Assembly: GCF_003352185.1 (NCBI RefSeq)
Contig: NZ_CP029608.1
Location: 1,612,001-1,676,000 of the forward strand
Direction: 5' to 3'
DNA: 64,000 nucleotides
DNA from: Pseudomonas kribbensis
Lineage (GTDB): Bacteria; Pseudomonadota; Gammaproteobacteria; Pseudomonadales; Pseudomonadaceae
Position 1 is the first letter of the stretch; each line of letters starts with the position of its first letter. Position numbers and translations under genes: made by a program. The notes under the pieces are model-generated. The model searched no databases. It was not told where the DNA came from and was given only the letters and a program-made list of their open reading frames with translations. Below are positions 1 through 8,212 of the stretch, piece by piece.

Positions 1-75
1 AACAAGATTTCATAAATCACATGTTTCAACTTGTTACAGAAACGCACCAGATTCCGAAAACGCTGTCAGATGTTT

Positions 76-102
76 CGTCAGTCGCCGAATGAAAGACTGA
101 CG
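76..102. other. inverted repeat in leader of the Tyr-rich lipoprotein gene
   Basis: Eight-base arms CGTCAGTC (76-83) and GACTGACG (95-102) around an 11-nt spacer form a perfect inverted repeat about 47 nt before the start codon at 149. It could be an operator or a 5' UTR hairpin. No T-run follows, so it is not a terminator. Function unknown. Confidence 0.4.
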
Positions 103-148
103 CCTGCCAGCGTCGCTGGTGTGGCTACCCGCGGTCCAGGAGGCCGCC

Positions 149-550
149 ATGTATCGCCGAATTCTTCTGCTTGCCGCGTTGCTTTTTTCCGTTGCCGGTT
201 GCGTCCCTTATTCCTACGGAGACAGCTATTACAGGTCAGAGGTCTACACATCCCCCGCACCGGCTTATTACACAGGTGGCGGCACTTATTACAGCGGTGG
301 CAGCACCTATTACTCGGCCCCGCGTTACTACCAGCCAGCACCACGCTATTACCAACCGGCGCCACGTTATTACTCGGCGCCCCGGTACTACCAACCGGCC
401 CCGCGGTATTACGAGAGCCGCCGCTGGCACGGCGATGATCGTGGACGCTGGGATGGCCACCGTCGTGGTGGCTGGGACGATCACCGCGGTCGTGGCGACT
501 ATGACCGCCATAGCGGACGCGGCGATCACTGGCGCGGTAACCGCTGGTAA
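149..550 (+). CDS. Tyr-rich repeat lipoprotein, unknown function
   Basis: This 133-residue protein starts with a lipoprotein signal: positively charged MYRR, a hydrophobic stretch, and the lipobox VAGC with Cys18 as the lipidated residue. The start at 149 is chosen because AGGAGG lies just upstream and the signal peptide begins there. The mature part has two unusual blocks. Roughly residues 30-90 are near-tandem units of the form APRYY or QPAPRYY, giving many Tyr-Tyr pairs. Roughly residues 92-133 are rich in Arg, His, Asp, Gly and Trp, and end in RGNRW. It is probably an envelope lipoprotein with a disordered, surface-adhesive or matrix-binding tail. I do not recognise a named family, and the function is not established. 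Confidence 0.8.
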   Translation: MYRRILLLAALLFSVAGCVPYSYGDSYYRSEVYTSPAPAYYTGGGTYYSGGSTYYSAPRYYQPAPRYYQPAPRYYSAPRYYQPAPRYYESRRWHGDDRGRWDGHRRGGWDDHRGRGDYDRHSGRGDHWRGNRW

Positions 551-556
551 CCAACC

Positions 557-590
557 GCAAAAAAGCGGCGCATTGAGCGCCGCTTTTTTT
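557..590. terminator. bidirectional rho-independent terminator
   Basis: A perfect 7-bp stem GCGGCGC / GCGCCGC (565-571 and 577-583) with loop ATTGA is flanked by an A-run on the left and a T-run on the right. It can therefore end transcription from both the lipoprotein gene on the left and the convergent hydrolase gene on the right. Confidence 0.9.
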
Positions 591-602
591 ATGCCCGGAT
601 TT

Positions 603-1715
603 TCAGTAACTGGAGAGATCCGCCAACGGATGCCGCCCCTCCCAGACCTTGTGAAAGTGCGCCTCGACCACCGCGTCCGGCACCCGTGCGATGTCCGGCC
701 AATGCCAGTGCGGTTTGTGATCCTTGTCGATCAATCGCGCCCGGACCCCTTCGCTGAACTCCGGATGCCGGCAGCAATTGAGGCTCAGGGTGTATTCCAT
801 CTGAAAGACTTCGGCCAGTGACAAGTGGCGGGCGCGGACGATCTGTTCCCACACCAGATGCGCGGTTAGCGGCGAGCCTTCACTCATGGTCTTCGCCGCC
901 CGGGCAATCAGCAGGTCGTTGCTGTCCCGTTGCAGGCTGATGGCTTTCCAGGCGCAGGTCACGTCGCTGACATCCAGCAGATCATCGATTGCCTGACGAC
1001 GCGGCAGCCATTGCGCCTCAGGCATTTGCGCCGCAGCTTCCTGCTGCAAGGCCTTGAGCAGACTGTTGAGCTGCATGGCGGTCTGTTCCTGCCAGTTCAA
1101 CTGCAGCAGACCATCGATCAGTTCCTGCTGCTGTTCGTCGAGCAGGAAGCGGTCGGCCAGGTCCAGGTCCAGCGCGTCACGACCGTTCATGTGCGCGCCG
1201 GTCAGGCCCAGGAATAAACCGAGCTTGCCCGGCAGGCGTGACAGAAACCAACTGGCACCGACATCCGGGTACAGGCCGATACTGATCTCCGGCATCGCCA
1301 ATCGACTGCTCGGCGTGACGATGCGGATGCTTGCACCTTGCAACAGGCCCATGCCGCCGCCGAGCACATAACCATGACCCCAGCAGATCAATGGTTTCGG
1401 GTAGGTATGCAGGCTGTAGTCGAGACGGTATTCCGCGCTGAAAAACTGCGCAGCCAGCGGCGGCACTTCGCCGGGATGGGCGCGGCAGGCTTCCACCAGA
1501 CTGCGTACTTCGCCGCCGGCACAGAAGGCCTTGGCGCCGTTGCCGCGCAGCAGCACGCAGACGATTTGCGGATCCTTGGCCCAGGCGTTCAGTTTGTCGC
1601 TCAGGGCGTGGATCATCGGCAGGGACAGCGCATTGAGCGACTTTTCGGCATCCAGGGTGGCCACGCCGATGCGCGCGCCGTCGGTGCCGGTCAGTTCTTC
1701 GAAGTGCAGATTCAT
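603..1715 (-). CDS. enoyl-CoA hydratase/isomerase family, 3-hydroxyisobutyryl-CoA hydrolase type
   Basis: This 370-residue crotonase-fold protein has the length typical of 3-hydroxyisobutyryl-CoA hydrolases rather than the roughly 260 residues of simple hydratases. The oxyanion-hole segments are visible as AFCAGGEVRSL (about residues 63-73) and GYVLGGGMGLLQG (about 115-127). The segment MPEISIGLYPDVGASW (about 140-155) carries the Glu and Asp expected of the hydrolase subgroup. The family removes CoA from 3-hydroxyisobutyryl-CoA in valine breakdown in the cytoplasm. No other valine-catabolism gene is adjacent, so the substrate is inferred from family only. It is divergent from ung and convergent with the lipoprotein gene across a shared terminator. 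Confidence 0.85.
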   Translation of the reverse strand: MNLHFEELTGTDGARIGVATLDAEKSLNALSLPMIHALSDKLNAWAKDPQIVCVLLRGNGAKAFCAGGEVRSLVEACRAHPGEVPPLAAQFFSAEYRLDYSLHTYPKPLICWGHGYVLGGGMGLLQGASIRIVTPSSRLAMPEISIGLYPDVGASWFLSRLPGKLGLFLGLTGAHMNGRDALDLDLADRFLLDEQQQELIDGLLQLNWQEQTAMQLNSLLKALQQEAAAQMPEAQWLPRRQAIDDLLDVSDVTCAWKAISLQRDSNDLLIARAAKTMSEGSPLTAHLVWEQIVRARHLSLAEVFQMEYTLSLNCCRHPEFSEGVRARLIDKDHKPHWHWPDIARVPDAVVEAHFHKVWEGRHPLADLSSY

Positions 1716-1841
1716 CGTGACCTCGATCAGGAATTTGAACGATCAGTATGATCGCTGTGTGGGAAAGTGCCGGATCTGCGTCAGATCAATTGACAAGCGT
1801 GGTCGGCTTTCCTAGGGTTCGCCCCATTGTTTTTGCCGGGT

Positions 1842-2543
1842 ATGACCATGACTGCTGACGACCGTATCAAACTCGAACCGAGCTGGAAGGAGGCACTGCG
1901 TGCCGAATTCGACCAGCCTTACATGGCAGAGTTGCGCAATTTTCTGCAGCAGGAGCGGGCGGCCGGCAAGGAAATCTATCCGCCGGGACCGCTGATTTTC
2001 AATGCACTGAACTCGACGCCGCTGGACAAGGTAAAAGTGGTCATTCTCGGCCAGGACCCGTACCACGGCCCGGGCCAGGCCCACGGCTTGTGCTTCTCGG
2101 TGCAACCGGGCGTGCCGGCGCCGCCGTCGCTGGTCAACATCTACAAAGAGTTGAAGCGCGACCTGAACATCGACATCCCCAACCATGGCTATCTGCAGAG
2201 CTGGGCCGATCAGGGCGTGCTGATGCTCAACACCACCATGACCGTCGAGCGCGCCAATGCCAACGCGCACAAGGACAAGGGCTGGCAGTTTTTCACCGAC
2301 CGGATCATCGAAGTGGTCAGTCAGCGGCAGCCGCATCTGGTGTTCATGCTCTGGGGCTCCCATGCCCAGAGCAAGCAGAAGCTGATCGACGCCACCAAGC
2401 ATCTGGTACTGACCTCGGTGCATCCGTCGCCGCTGTCGGCCTATCGCGGCTTCCTCGGCTGCGGGCACTTCAGCCGCACCAACAAATTCCTGGAGCAGAA
2501 CGGCGAAGCGCCGATCGAGTGGCGCCTGCCGTCGGTGGTCTGA
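1842..2543 (+). CDS. ung: uracil-DNA glycosylase
   Basis: Family 1 uracil-DNA glycosylase of 233 residues, which excises uracil from DNA and starts base-excision repair. The water-activating motif [13 protein letters not shown] is present near residues 68-80, and the DNA-intercalation loop [11 protein letters not shown] lies near the C-terminus. An upstream in-frame TTG at 1827 is possible, but the ATG at 1842 gives the N-terminus usual for pseudomonads; an ATG at 1848 is a second alternative. It stands alone as a transcription unit, with a palindromic repeat immediately downstream. Confidence 0.97.
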   Translation: MTMTADDRIKLEPSWKEALRAEFDQPYMAELRNFLQQERAAGKEIYPPGPLIFNALNSTPLDKVKVVILGQDPYHGPGQAHGLCFSVQPGVPAPPSLVNIYKELKRDLNIDIPNHGYLQSWADQGVLMLNTTMTVERANANAHKDKGWQFFTDRIIEVVSQRQPHLVFMLWGSHAQSKQKLIDATKHLVLTSVHPSPLSAYRGFLGCGHFSRTNKFLEQNGEAPIEWRLPSVV

Positions 2544-2565
2544 AACTCAGGGCTGGCGGCTAATC

Positions 2566-2592
2566 TCGTTCCCACGCTCCGCGTGGGAACGA
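2566..2592. repeat. REP-like palindrome between convergent genes
   Basis: Arms TCGTTCCCACGC and GCGTGGGAACGA are perfect complements around loop TCC. The same arm core TCGTTCCCACG recurs at 51936-51960, so this is a dispersed intergenic palindrome. It lies between the ends of ung and the AbrB-like gene and may also help terminate both. Confidence 0.8.
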
Positions 2593-2604
2593 TCACTAAC
2601 CGGA

Positions 2605-3639
2605 TCAGGCTTCGGGATTACGGTTCCAGTACTTGAACAACGGTTCCGCCAGAAACAACACGAACAACAGCCGCATCACCTGCATCGCCGTCACCAGCGG
2701 CACCGACAGTTGCAGGGTTTCCGCCGTCAGGCTCATCTCGGCGATCCCGCCGGGCATCATGCCCAGGGTCAGCGAGCGCAGATCCAGATGGGTCATTGCA
2801 CTCAGCCCCAACGCCGCCAATGTGGCGATCAACATGGTCAACGCCGTGCCGATCAACGTGCGCCCCATGAACGACGGCGCGCGACGGAAAAACTGCCGGT
2901 TGAAGTGACAGCCCAGTCCGCTGCCGATCAGCCACTGACCAATCTGGCTGCCGCCATTGGGCAGGCCGATATGCAGATCCCAGCCGATGCTCACCGCCGC
3001 GCTGACCAGCAACGGCCCGAACAGCCACGGATTGGGCTGACGCAGACGTTGCCAGAGCCAGGCGAGCAAACCGCCCGCCGGAAACAGAATCGCCAGCCAG
3101 CGCCAATCGACGCTGCCGGCATGAGAAATCGGGGCACCATCGCCCAGCAGATATTTGAATGCCGCCGGCACACACAGCACCACCACCAGCACCCGCAAGC
3201 TTTGCCCGGCCGCAACATGGCTGAGCATCGCGCCGTTGCGTGCGCCGAGGTTGACCATCTCGCCGGAACCGCCGGGCATGCTGGAGAAAAACGCCGTGGC
3301 GCGATCCTCGCCGGTGCGGCGCATCAGCCACACGCCGACTACGGCCGACAGGCTGGTGACCAGCGCTCCGAAAAAGATCAGGCCGAAGTGGCTCAGCACC
3401 TGCTCCATCACCAGCGGGGTGAAGTGCAGGCCGATGCCGATCCCGACGATCCACTGGCCGCACTTGCGGCCGCCAGGGATTTCGGTGAGTTGCCACGGGG
3501 TCAGGCAGCGCACCAGGATGATCGCCAGCAACGAGCCGACCATCCACGGCAGCGGCCAGCCGATCTGGCTGGCGATGAAACCGCCAAGCAGACCGACCAG
3601 CGGGGTTCCCCACCAGGTTTTGAAGGACCGATCAAACAT
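2605..3639 (-). CDS. AbrB family putative membrane permease
   Basis: This 344-residue polytopic protein has the internal duplication typical of the AbrB membrane family, often mislabelled ammonia monooxygenase. Each half has a Gly-rich segment: MPGGSGEMVNLGARNG in the first and MMPGGIAEMSL near residue 300 in the second. It overlaps the end of tctA by 8 nt, so it is the last gene of the tricarboxylate transport operon and is probably translated by coupling. The AbrB family has no well-defined substrate. Context suggests an accessory role in organic-acid export or uptake, which is inference. Confidence 0.8.
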   Translation of the reverse strand: MFDRSFKTWWGTPLVGLLGGFIASQIGWPLPWMVGSLLAIILVRCLTPWQLTEIPGGRKCGQWIVGIGIGLHFTPLVMEQVLSHFGLIFFGALVTSLSAVVGVWLMRRTGEDRATAFFSSMPGGSGEMVNLGARNGAMLSHVAAGQSLRVLVVVLCVPAAFKYLLGDGAPISHAGSVDWRWLAILFPAGGLLAWLWQRLRQPNPWLFGPLLVSAAVSIGWDLHIGLPNGGSQIGQWLIGSGLGCHFNRQFFRRAPSFMGRTLIGTALTMLIATLAALGLSAMTHLDLRSLTLGMMPGGIAEMSLTAETLQLSVPLVTAMQVMRLLFVLFLAEPLFKYWNRNPEA

Positions 3640-5146
3640 CGGCGATGGCGCGCCGCGCGACCGAACGTTTGCGCCAGATACGCAGCAGCGGCATCAGCAA
3701 CATGATCGCGGTCAGCACCCAGACGCCGAAGGTGATCGGGCTCGACCAGAGGATTTCCAGCGCACCGTTGGAGATCGACAGCGCACGACGCAGGTTCTGC
3801 TCCATCAGACCGCCGAGGATGAACCCCAGCAGGACCGGCGACAGCGGGAAGTCCAGCTTGCGCAGGATGTAACCGAAGATGCCGATGCCGACCATCAGGA
3901 ACAGGTCGAACGTGGTGGCATGCACCGCGTACACGCCGATCCCGGTAATGATCGCGATCACCGGCACCAGCGCCCAGTTCGGCACGGCGAGGATGCGGGT
4001 GAAGATGCGGATCATCGGGATGTTCAGGATCACCAGCATGATGTTGGCGATGAACAGCGAGGCGATCAGGCCCCAGACGATGTCCGGTTGTTGCTGGAAC
4101 AGCAGCGGGCCCGGGGTGATGTTGTACAGCGACAGCGCGCCGATCATCACCGCCGTGGTGCCGGAGCCCGGTACGCCGAGGGTCAGCATCGGCACCAGCG
4201 CGCCGCAAGCGGATGCGCCGATGGCGGTTTCCGGGGCGGCGAGACCGCGCTTGTCACCTTCACCGAATTTGCCATCGGCACCGGCGATGCGTTTTTCGGT
4301 CATGTAGGCCACGGCACTGGCCAGGGTCGCGCCGGCACCCGGCAATACGCCCATGATGAAACCGAGCAGGCCGCAACGGATGTTCACCACGAACACCGAC
4401 GCCGCTTCCTTGAAGTTGAACATCATTCGCCCGGTGGCTTTCACCGCTTCCTGGCCGCGATGGGTTTTCTCCAGCAGCAGAAGGATTTCGCTGATCGAGA
4501 ACAGGCCCAGCACCAGCACCACGAACTGAATGCCGTCGGTCAGGTGAATATTGTCGCCGGTAAAACGGTACACGCCGCTGTTGGCGTCGATGCCGACGCT
4601 GGACAGGAACAGACCGATCAACGCTGCAATGAACGTCTTCAGCGGTCGGTCACCGGCCATGCCGCCAAGGCAGACAATCGCGAACACCATCAGTACGAAA
4701 TATTCCGCCGGCCCGAAGGCAATCGCCCATTTCGCCAGCAGTGGGGCGAACAGCACCATGCCGCAGGTGGCGATGAACGCACCGATGAACGAGCTCCACG
4801 CCGACAGCGACAACGCGACCCCGGCCAGCCCCTGGCGGGCCATCGGGTAGCCATCGAGGGTGGTCATCACGGTGGAGGCTTCGCCGGGAATGTTCAGCAG
4901 GATCGAACTGATCCGGCCGCCGTATTCGCAGCCCAGGTACACCGCCGCCAGCAGGATCAGCGCCGACTCCGGCGGCAGACCAAGGGCGAAGGCGATCGGA
5001 ATCAACAACGCCACACCATTGATCGGGCCCAGGCCCGGCAACAGGCCGACCACGGTGCCGATCAGCGTACCGGTCAGCGCCGTGACCAGATTGTACGGGC
5101 TCAGCGCGACGCCGAAGCCCTGTCCCAAATATCCGAGCGTATCCAT
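3632..5146 (-). CDS. tctA: tripartite tricarboxylate transporter large membrane subunit TctA
   Basis: A 504-residue protein with about twelve hydrophobic segments and the TctA signature in the first 110 residues: GLLPGLGPINGVALLIP, then GCEYGGRISSILLNIPGE. A second glycine-rich repeat, GVLPGAGATLASAVAY, sits in the middle. With TctB and the periplasmic binding protein TctC it forms a secondary transporter driven by an ion gradient, which imports citrate-like tricarboxylates across the inner membrane. A GGAG ribosome site precedes the start, and tctB ends one base before it. Confidence 0.96.
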   Translation of the reverse strand: MDTLGYLGQGFGVALSPYNLVTALTGTLIGTVVGLLPGLGPINGVALLIPIAFALGLPPESALILLAAVYLGCEYGGRISSILLNIPGEASTVMTTLDGYPMARQGLAGVALSLSAWSSFIGAFIATCGMVLFAPLLAKWAIAFGPAEYFVLMVFAIVCLGGMAGDRPLKTFIAALIGLFLSSVGIDANSGVYRFTGDNIHLTDGIQFVVLVLGLFSISEILLLLEKTHRGQEAVKATGRMMFNFKEAASVFVVNIRCGLLGFIMGVLPGAGATLASAVAYMTEKRIAGADGKFGEGDKRGLAAPETAIGASACGALVPMLTLGVPGSGTTAVMIGALSLYNITPGPLLFQQQPDIVWGLIASLFIANIMLVILNIPMIRIFTRILAVPNWALVPVIAIITGIGVYAVHATTFDLFLMVGIGIFGYILRKLDFPLSPVLLGFILGGLMEQNLRRALSISNGALEILWSSPITFGVWVLTAIMLLMPLLRIWRKRSVARRAIADV

Positions 5147-5147
5147 A

Positions 5148-5606
5148 TCAGTTCTCCAGAACGTCGAGCAGGCCGAGGGGCAGCGGTACGTCCATCAGAC
5201 GGTCGAACAGCAGGTACAGACCGATGGCCATCAGCGTGGTCACCACGATGCTGGGCAACCAGCGGCCGCCGTACAGGCGCGCCATCGGGATGCCGATCAG
5301 GCAACTGCTGAGGATGAAGCCCAGCGGCTCGAACAGACCGGCGAACACCAGCAGCAACAGCACGCAGATGCTGATCTTGGTCAGGGTTTCGCGGTCCAGC
5401 GGCGGCTCGTCTTCGCTGTGTTTGATCGGTGCCGGGCGAAACACCATGTACAGCAGCGCCAGGCTCATCAGGCCAAGCATCAGCAGAGGAAACGCCCGTG
5501 GGCCGACCGGCTCGTAGGAAAACGCAGCCTGATAAGGCCAGGCCATCAGTGCCAGGCCGGCACAGGCCAGCAGCAACACCGAGGCAAAAATGCGTTGAAT
5601 CAGCAT
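5148..5606 (-). CDS. tctB: tripartite tricarboxylate transporter small membrane subunit TctB
   Basis: This 152-residue small membrane subunit has four predicted transmembrane segments. The start at 5606 (MLIQRIFASVLL) is chosen because AGGAG sits 6 nt upstream; a longer in-frame extension to 5645 lacks a ribosome site. The motif EPVGPRAFPLLM after the first membrane helix is typical of the TctB family. It acts with TctA in the inner membrane and is co-transcribed between tctC and tctA. Confidence 0.93.
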   Translation of the reverse strand: MLIQRIFASVLLLACAGLALMAWPYQAAFSYEPVGPRAFPLLMLGLMSLALLYMVFRPAPIKHSEDEPPLDRETLTKISICVLLLLVFAGLFEPLGFILSSCLIGIPMARLYGGRWLPSIVVTTLMAIGLYLLFDRLMDVPLPLGLLDVLEN

Positions 5607-5664
5607 GAGGAACTCCTGGGCCACGACCTCGATGCGCGAGGCCATGGCCGCTAGACAGAGACGA

Positions 5665-6642
5665 TCACTGGATCAGGCCGAACTCTTTGGCCAGCACTTT
5701 GTAATCCGCGACTTGCTTCTTCACGTAGGTGTCCAGCTCCGGGCCGGTCATGGCGAACGGGAACAGTTCACGCTGATCGCGCAGCTTGGCGAACTCTTCG
5801 GAAGCCAGCAGTTTGTCGAAGGCGCCTTTCCACCAGGCGTAGTCTTCGTCGCTGACTTTCGGCCCGAGGTAGAAGCCGCGAACCACCGGCCAGACGATGT
5901 CGTAGCCTTGCTCGCGAGCGGTCGGGATGCCTTTCATTTCCGGCTCGTCCAGGCGATTTTCGGCGAACACGGCCAGCAGGCGCATGTCGCCGCTCTGGAT
6001 GTGCGGCATGGAGTCGGAGATGTCGGTGCTGCCGACCTGGATGTGGCCGCCGAGCAGGGCGGTGGCGATCTCGCCGCCACCTTCGAGGGCGACGTAACGC
6101 AGGTCGCGCGGGTTGATCCCGGCGGCCTTGGCGATCAGTGCGGTCTGCATCCAGTCCTGGCTGCCGACGGTGCCGCCGGAACCGATGACCACGGCGCTCG
6201 GATCTTTTTTCAGTGCCTGAACGAGATCATCAAGGGTTTTGTAGGGCGAATCGCTTTTCACCGCGATGGCACCGTAGCTCGTGCCGACCGCCGCCAGCCA
6301 GCGCACATTGGTTTCATCGAAACGGCCGAACTTGCCTTGCGCCAGGTTCAACAGCGAACCGCTGGACCACGCCACCAGCGTACCGGCGTCCGCCGGGCGC
6401 TGCGCCACGACGGCGTTGTAAGCCACCGCGCCGACACCGCCGGGCATGTAGGTCACGCGCATCGGTTTGGTCAGCAGCTTTTCGTTGACCAGCGCGCTTT
6501 GCGCCAGTTTGCAGGTCAGGTCGAAACCGCCGCCGGGGGAGGCCGGGGCGATGCATTCCGGACGTTTCGGTTCAGCCATCAGTTGACCGGCGAACAGCAT
6601 GACGCCAGCGGCCAGAGCGACTTTACGCAGTGATAAGTTCAT
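5665..6642 (-). CDS. tctC: periplasmic tricarboxylate-binding protein TctC
   Basis: A 325-residue Bug/TctC-family solute receptor. The signal peptide runs to about residue 23 (AGQLMA before EPKRPE). The mature protein shows the family pattern PGGGFDLTCKLAQ near the N-terminus and VIGSGGTVGSQDW near the middle. It delivers tricarboxylates from the periplasm to TctAB. AAGGAGA lies upstream of the ATG. It is transcribed after the porin gene and before tctB; the 40-nt spacing from opdH suggests a single operon. Confidence 0.95.
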   Translation of the reverse strand: MNLSLRKVALAAGVMLFAGQLMAEPKRPECIAPASPGGGFDLTCKLAQSALVNEKLLTKPMRVTYMPGGVGAVAYNAVVAQRPADAGTLVAWSSGSLLNLAQGKFGRFDETNVRWLAAVGTSYGAIAVKSDSPYKTLDDLVQALKKDPSAVVIGSGGTVGSQDWMQTALIAKAAGINPRDLRYVALEGGGEIATALLGGHIQVGSTDISDSMPHIQSGDMRLLAVFAENRLDEPEMKGIPTAREQGYDIVWPVVRGFYLGPKVSDEDYAWWKGAFDKLLASEEFAKLRDQRELFPFAMTGPELDTYVKKQVADYKVLAKEFGLIQ

Positions 6643-6681
6643 CTATGTCTCCTTGGGAGTTGTTGTTATGGACGTACTGAA

Positions 6682-7974
6682 TTACCAAAGGGCAACGCTA
6701 TAGCTCACCAGCAGACGCACTTCATCGGCATCGCGAGCGGAGTAGTTGGAACGGTAAGTGGCATTACGCAAACGCACGGCAACGTCCTTCAGGGCGCCGC
6801 TTTGTACTACATATTTGATCTCGGTGTTGCGCTCCCACTCTTTGCCTTCATCGCCGTTCTTGAGCTTGATGTTGTCACCGCTCAGGTAGCGGCTCATGAA
6901 GCTCAGGCCGGGGATGCCGAGCCGGGCGAAGTCGAAGTCGTAACGGGCCTGCCAGGAGCGTTCTTCGGCGCCGGCGAAGTCGTTGATCTGCACGAAGTTG
7001 ACCAGGTACGGGTCGCTGCCATCGACATACGGGAACGCGCTGTCGCCGGACATGTGCTGATAACCGGCGGTGAACTTGTGGCCGTTCAGGGCATAACTGA
7101 CCAGACCGTTGAGGGAACGGTTGTCGATATTGCCGCCACGGGCTGCGCCCTGATCGTCACTGACGGCGAAACGCAGGTCGGTGGCGAAAGTGCCCGGGCC
7201 CATCGGCCGCGAGGCGACCAGTCCGAAGAAGTGCTGGTTGTAGACATCGTCGAGTTGGGCGAAGTGGTAACTGCCGGTGATCTTGTCGGTGAACCTGTAG
7301 TCCACGCCGGCAAAGTCGAAGTGCTTGCCGGCGACGGTGCCGGCGAAACGGCCGTTCTTGTTGTTGAGGGCAATGTCCTCGAAATCGGTGCTGTCGCGGT
7401 CCTTGGCTTTCTCCAGACGCCCGCCGGTGAAGGTCAGGTTCTTGATCTCTTTGGAGGTCAGCAAACCACCTTCGAAAGTCTGCGGCAGGATCCGCCCGTC
7501 GTTCGGCTTGAGGATCGGCAGTTCCGGAATCAGGCTGCCGATTTTCAGTTCGGTGGCGGAGATCTTCACTTTGCCGGTCAGGCCGACCTTGGAGTATTCG
7601 TTTGCCGCGCGCCCGTCATCGTGGGTCGGCAGCAGGCCGGTGCCGGTGCGGTCCGGGCTCGAATCGAGCTTGACCCCCAACATCCCCAGCGCATCGACAC
7701 CGAACCCCACGGTGCCGTCGGTGTAACCCGATTGCAGATTGAGCATGAAACCCTGGGCCCACTCGTCGCGCTTGGACTGCTGGGCACTGGTGCCGTCGCG
7801 GAAGTCGCGGTTGAAATACATGTTGCGGGTTTCGAAGGTGGCGGAACTGTCTTCGATGAAATCGGCGTAGCTCATCGGTGCAAAACCGGCGAGGGCGGCG
7901 GCACTGGCAAGGGCGGTGTGGCTGAAACGGGAAGGACGGACAGGCGTAGGAGCCTTGGTCTGCAAGGACGGCAT
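6682..7974 (-). CDS. opdH: OprD-family outer membrane porin, OpdH-like tricarboxylate channel
   Basis: A 430-residue OprD-type beta-barrel protein. The signal peptide ends near FAPMSYA, followed by DFIEDSSATFETRNMYFNRD, the usual mature N-terminus of this family, and the chain ends in an aromatic residue (SYSVALW). The ATG at 7974 is preferred over much longer upstream readings because the signal peptide starts there and GGAG precedes it. Position directly upstream of tctC, divergent from tctDE, matches the opdH locus of P. aeruginosa, where the channel takes up cis-aconitate and other tricarboxylates. Substrate here is inferred from context. Confidence 0.92.
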   Translation of the reverse strand: MPSLQTKAPTPVRPSRFSHTALASAAALAGFAPMSYADFIEDSSATFETRNMYFNRDFRDGTSAQQSKRDEWAQGFMLNLQSGYTDGTVGFGVDALGMLGVKLDSSPDRTGTGLLPTHDDGRAANEYSKVGLTGKVKISATELKIGSLIPELPILKPNDGRILPQTFEGGLLTSKEIKNLTFTGGRLEKAKDRDSTDFEDIALNNKNGRFAGTVAGKHFDFAGVDYRFTDKITGSYHFAQLDDVYNQHFFGLVASRPMGPGTFATDLRFAVSDDQGAARGGNIDNRSLNGLVSYALNGHKFTAGYQHMSGDSAFPYVDGSDPYLVNFVQINDFAGAEERSWQARYDFDFARLGIPGLSFMSRYLSGDNIKLKNGDEGKEWERNTEIKYVVQSGALKDVAVRLRNATYRSNYSARDADEVRLLVSYSVALW

Positions 7975-8009
7975 GCGGGGTGTACTCCGTTTATTGTTCT
8001 TATTGGTCG

Positions 8010-8029
8010 AAAACGCTTCGAGGCGTTTT
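8010..8029. promoter_or_regulatory. inverted repeat in opdH-tctD divergent promoter region
   Basis: Arms AAAACGC and GCGTTTT (8010-8016 and 8023-8029) with loop TTCGAG lie about 36 nt upstream of the opdH start and 180 nt upstream of tctD. It could be a TctD operator or a hairpin in the opdH leader. The rest of the 238-nt gap (7975-8212) shows no open frame of interest. Confidence 0.45.
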
Positions 8030-8212
8030 TCGTATCGCTGTGTGGCAGCAGCGACGGAAGCCGAAACATTCCGTAACCCGACTCTATCGGCCAAACCTTT
8101 CGCTAACCTTTCAGCGGGCTTTAACGCGTTTTCGGGCTTCACAGCGGCGGTTGCGGCTGTAAACTCCGCGGCAAAGAATGGCGCCGGCCATCCCTGAATG
8201 AGGTAGAGATCC

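Noticed and set aside
3155..5311. Long plus-strand open frame opposite tctA and tctB
   Set aside because: Arg/Gln/His-rich composition without domains; it mirrors a high-GC coding gene on the other strand that has clear family motifs.
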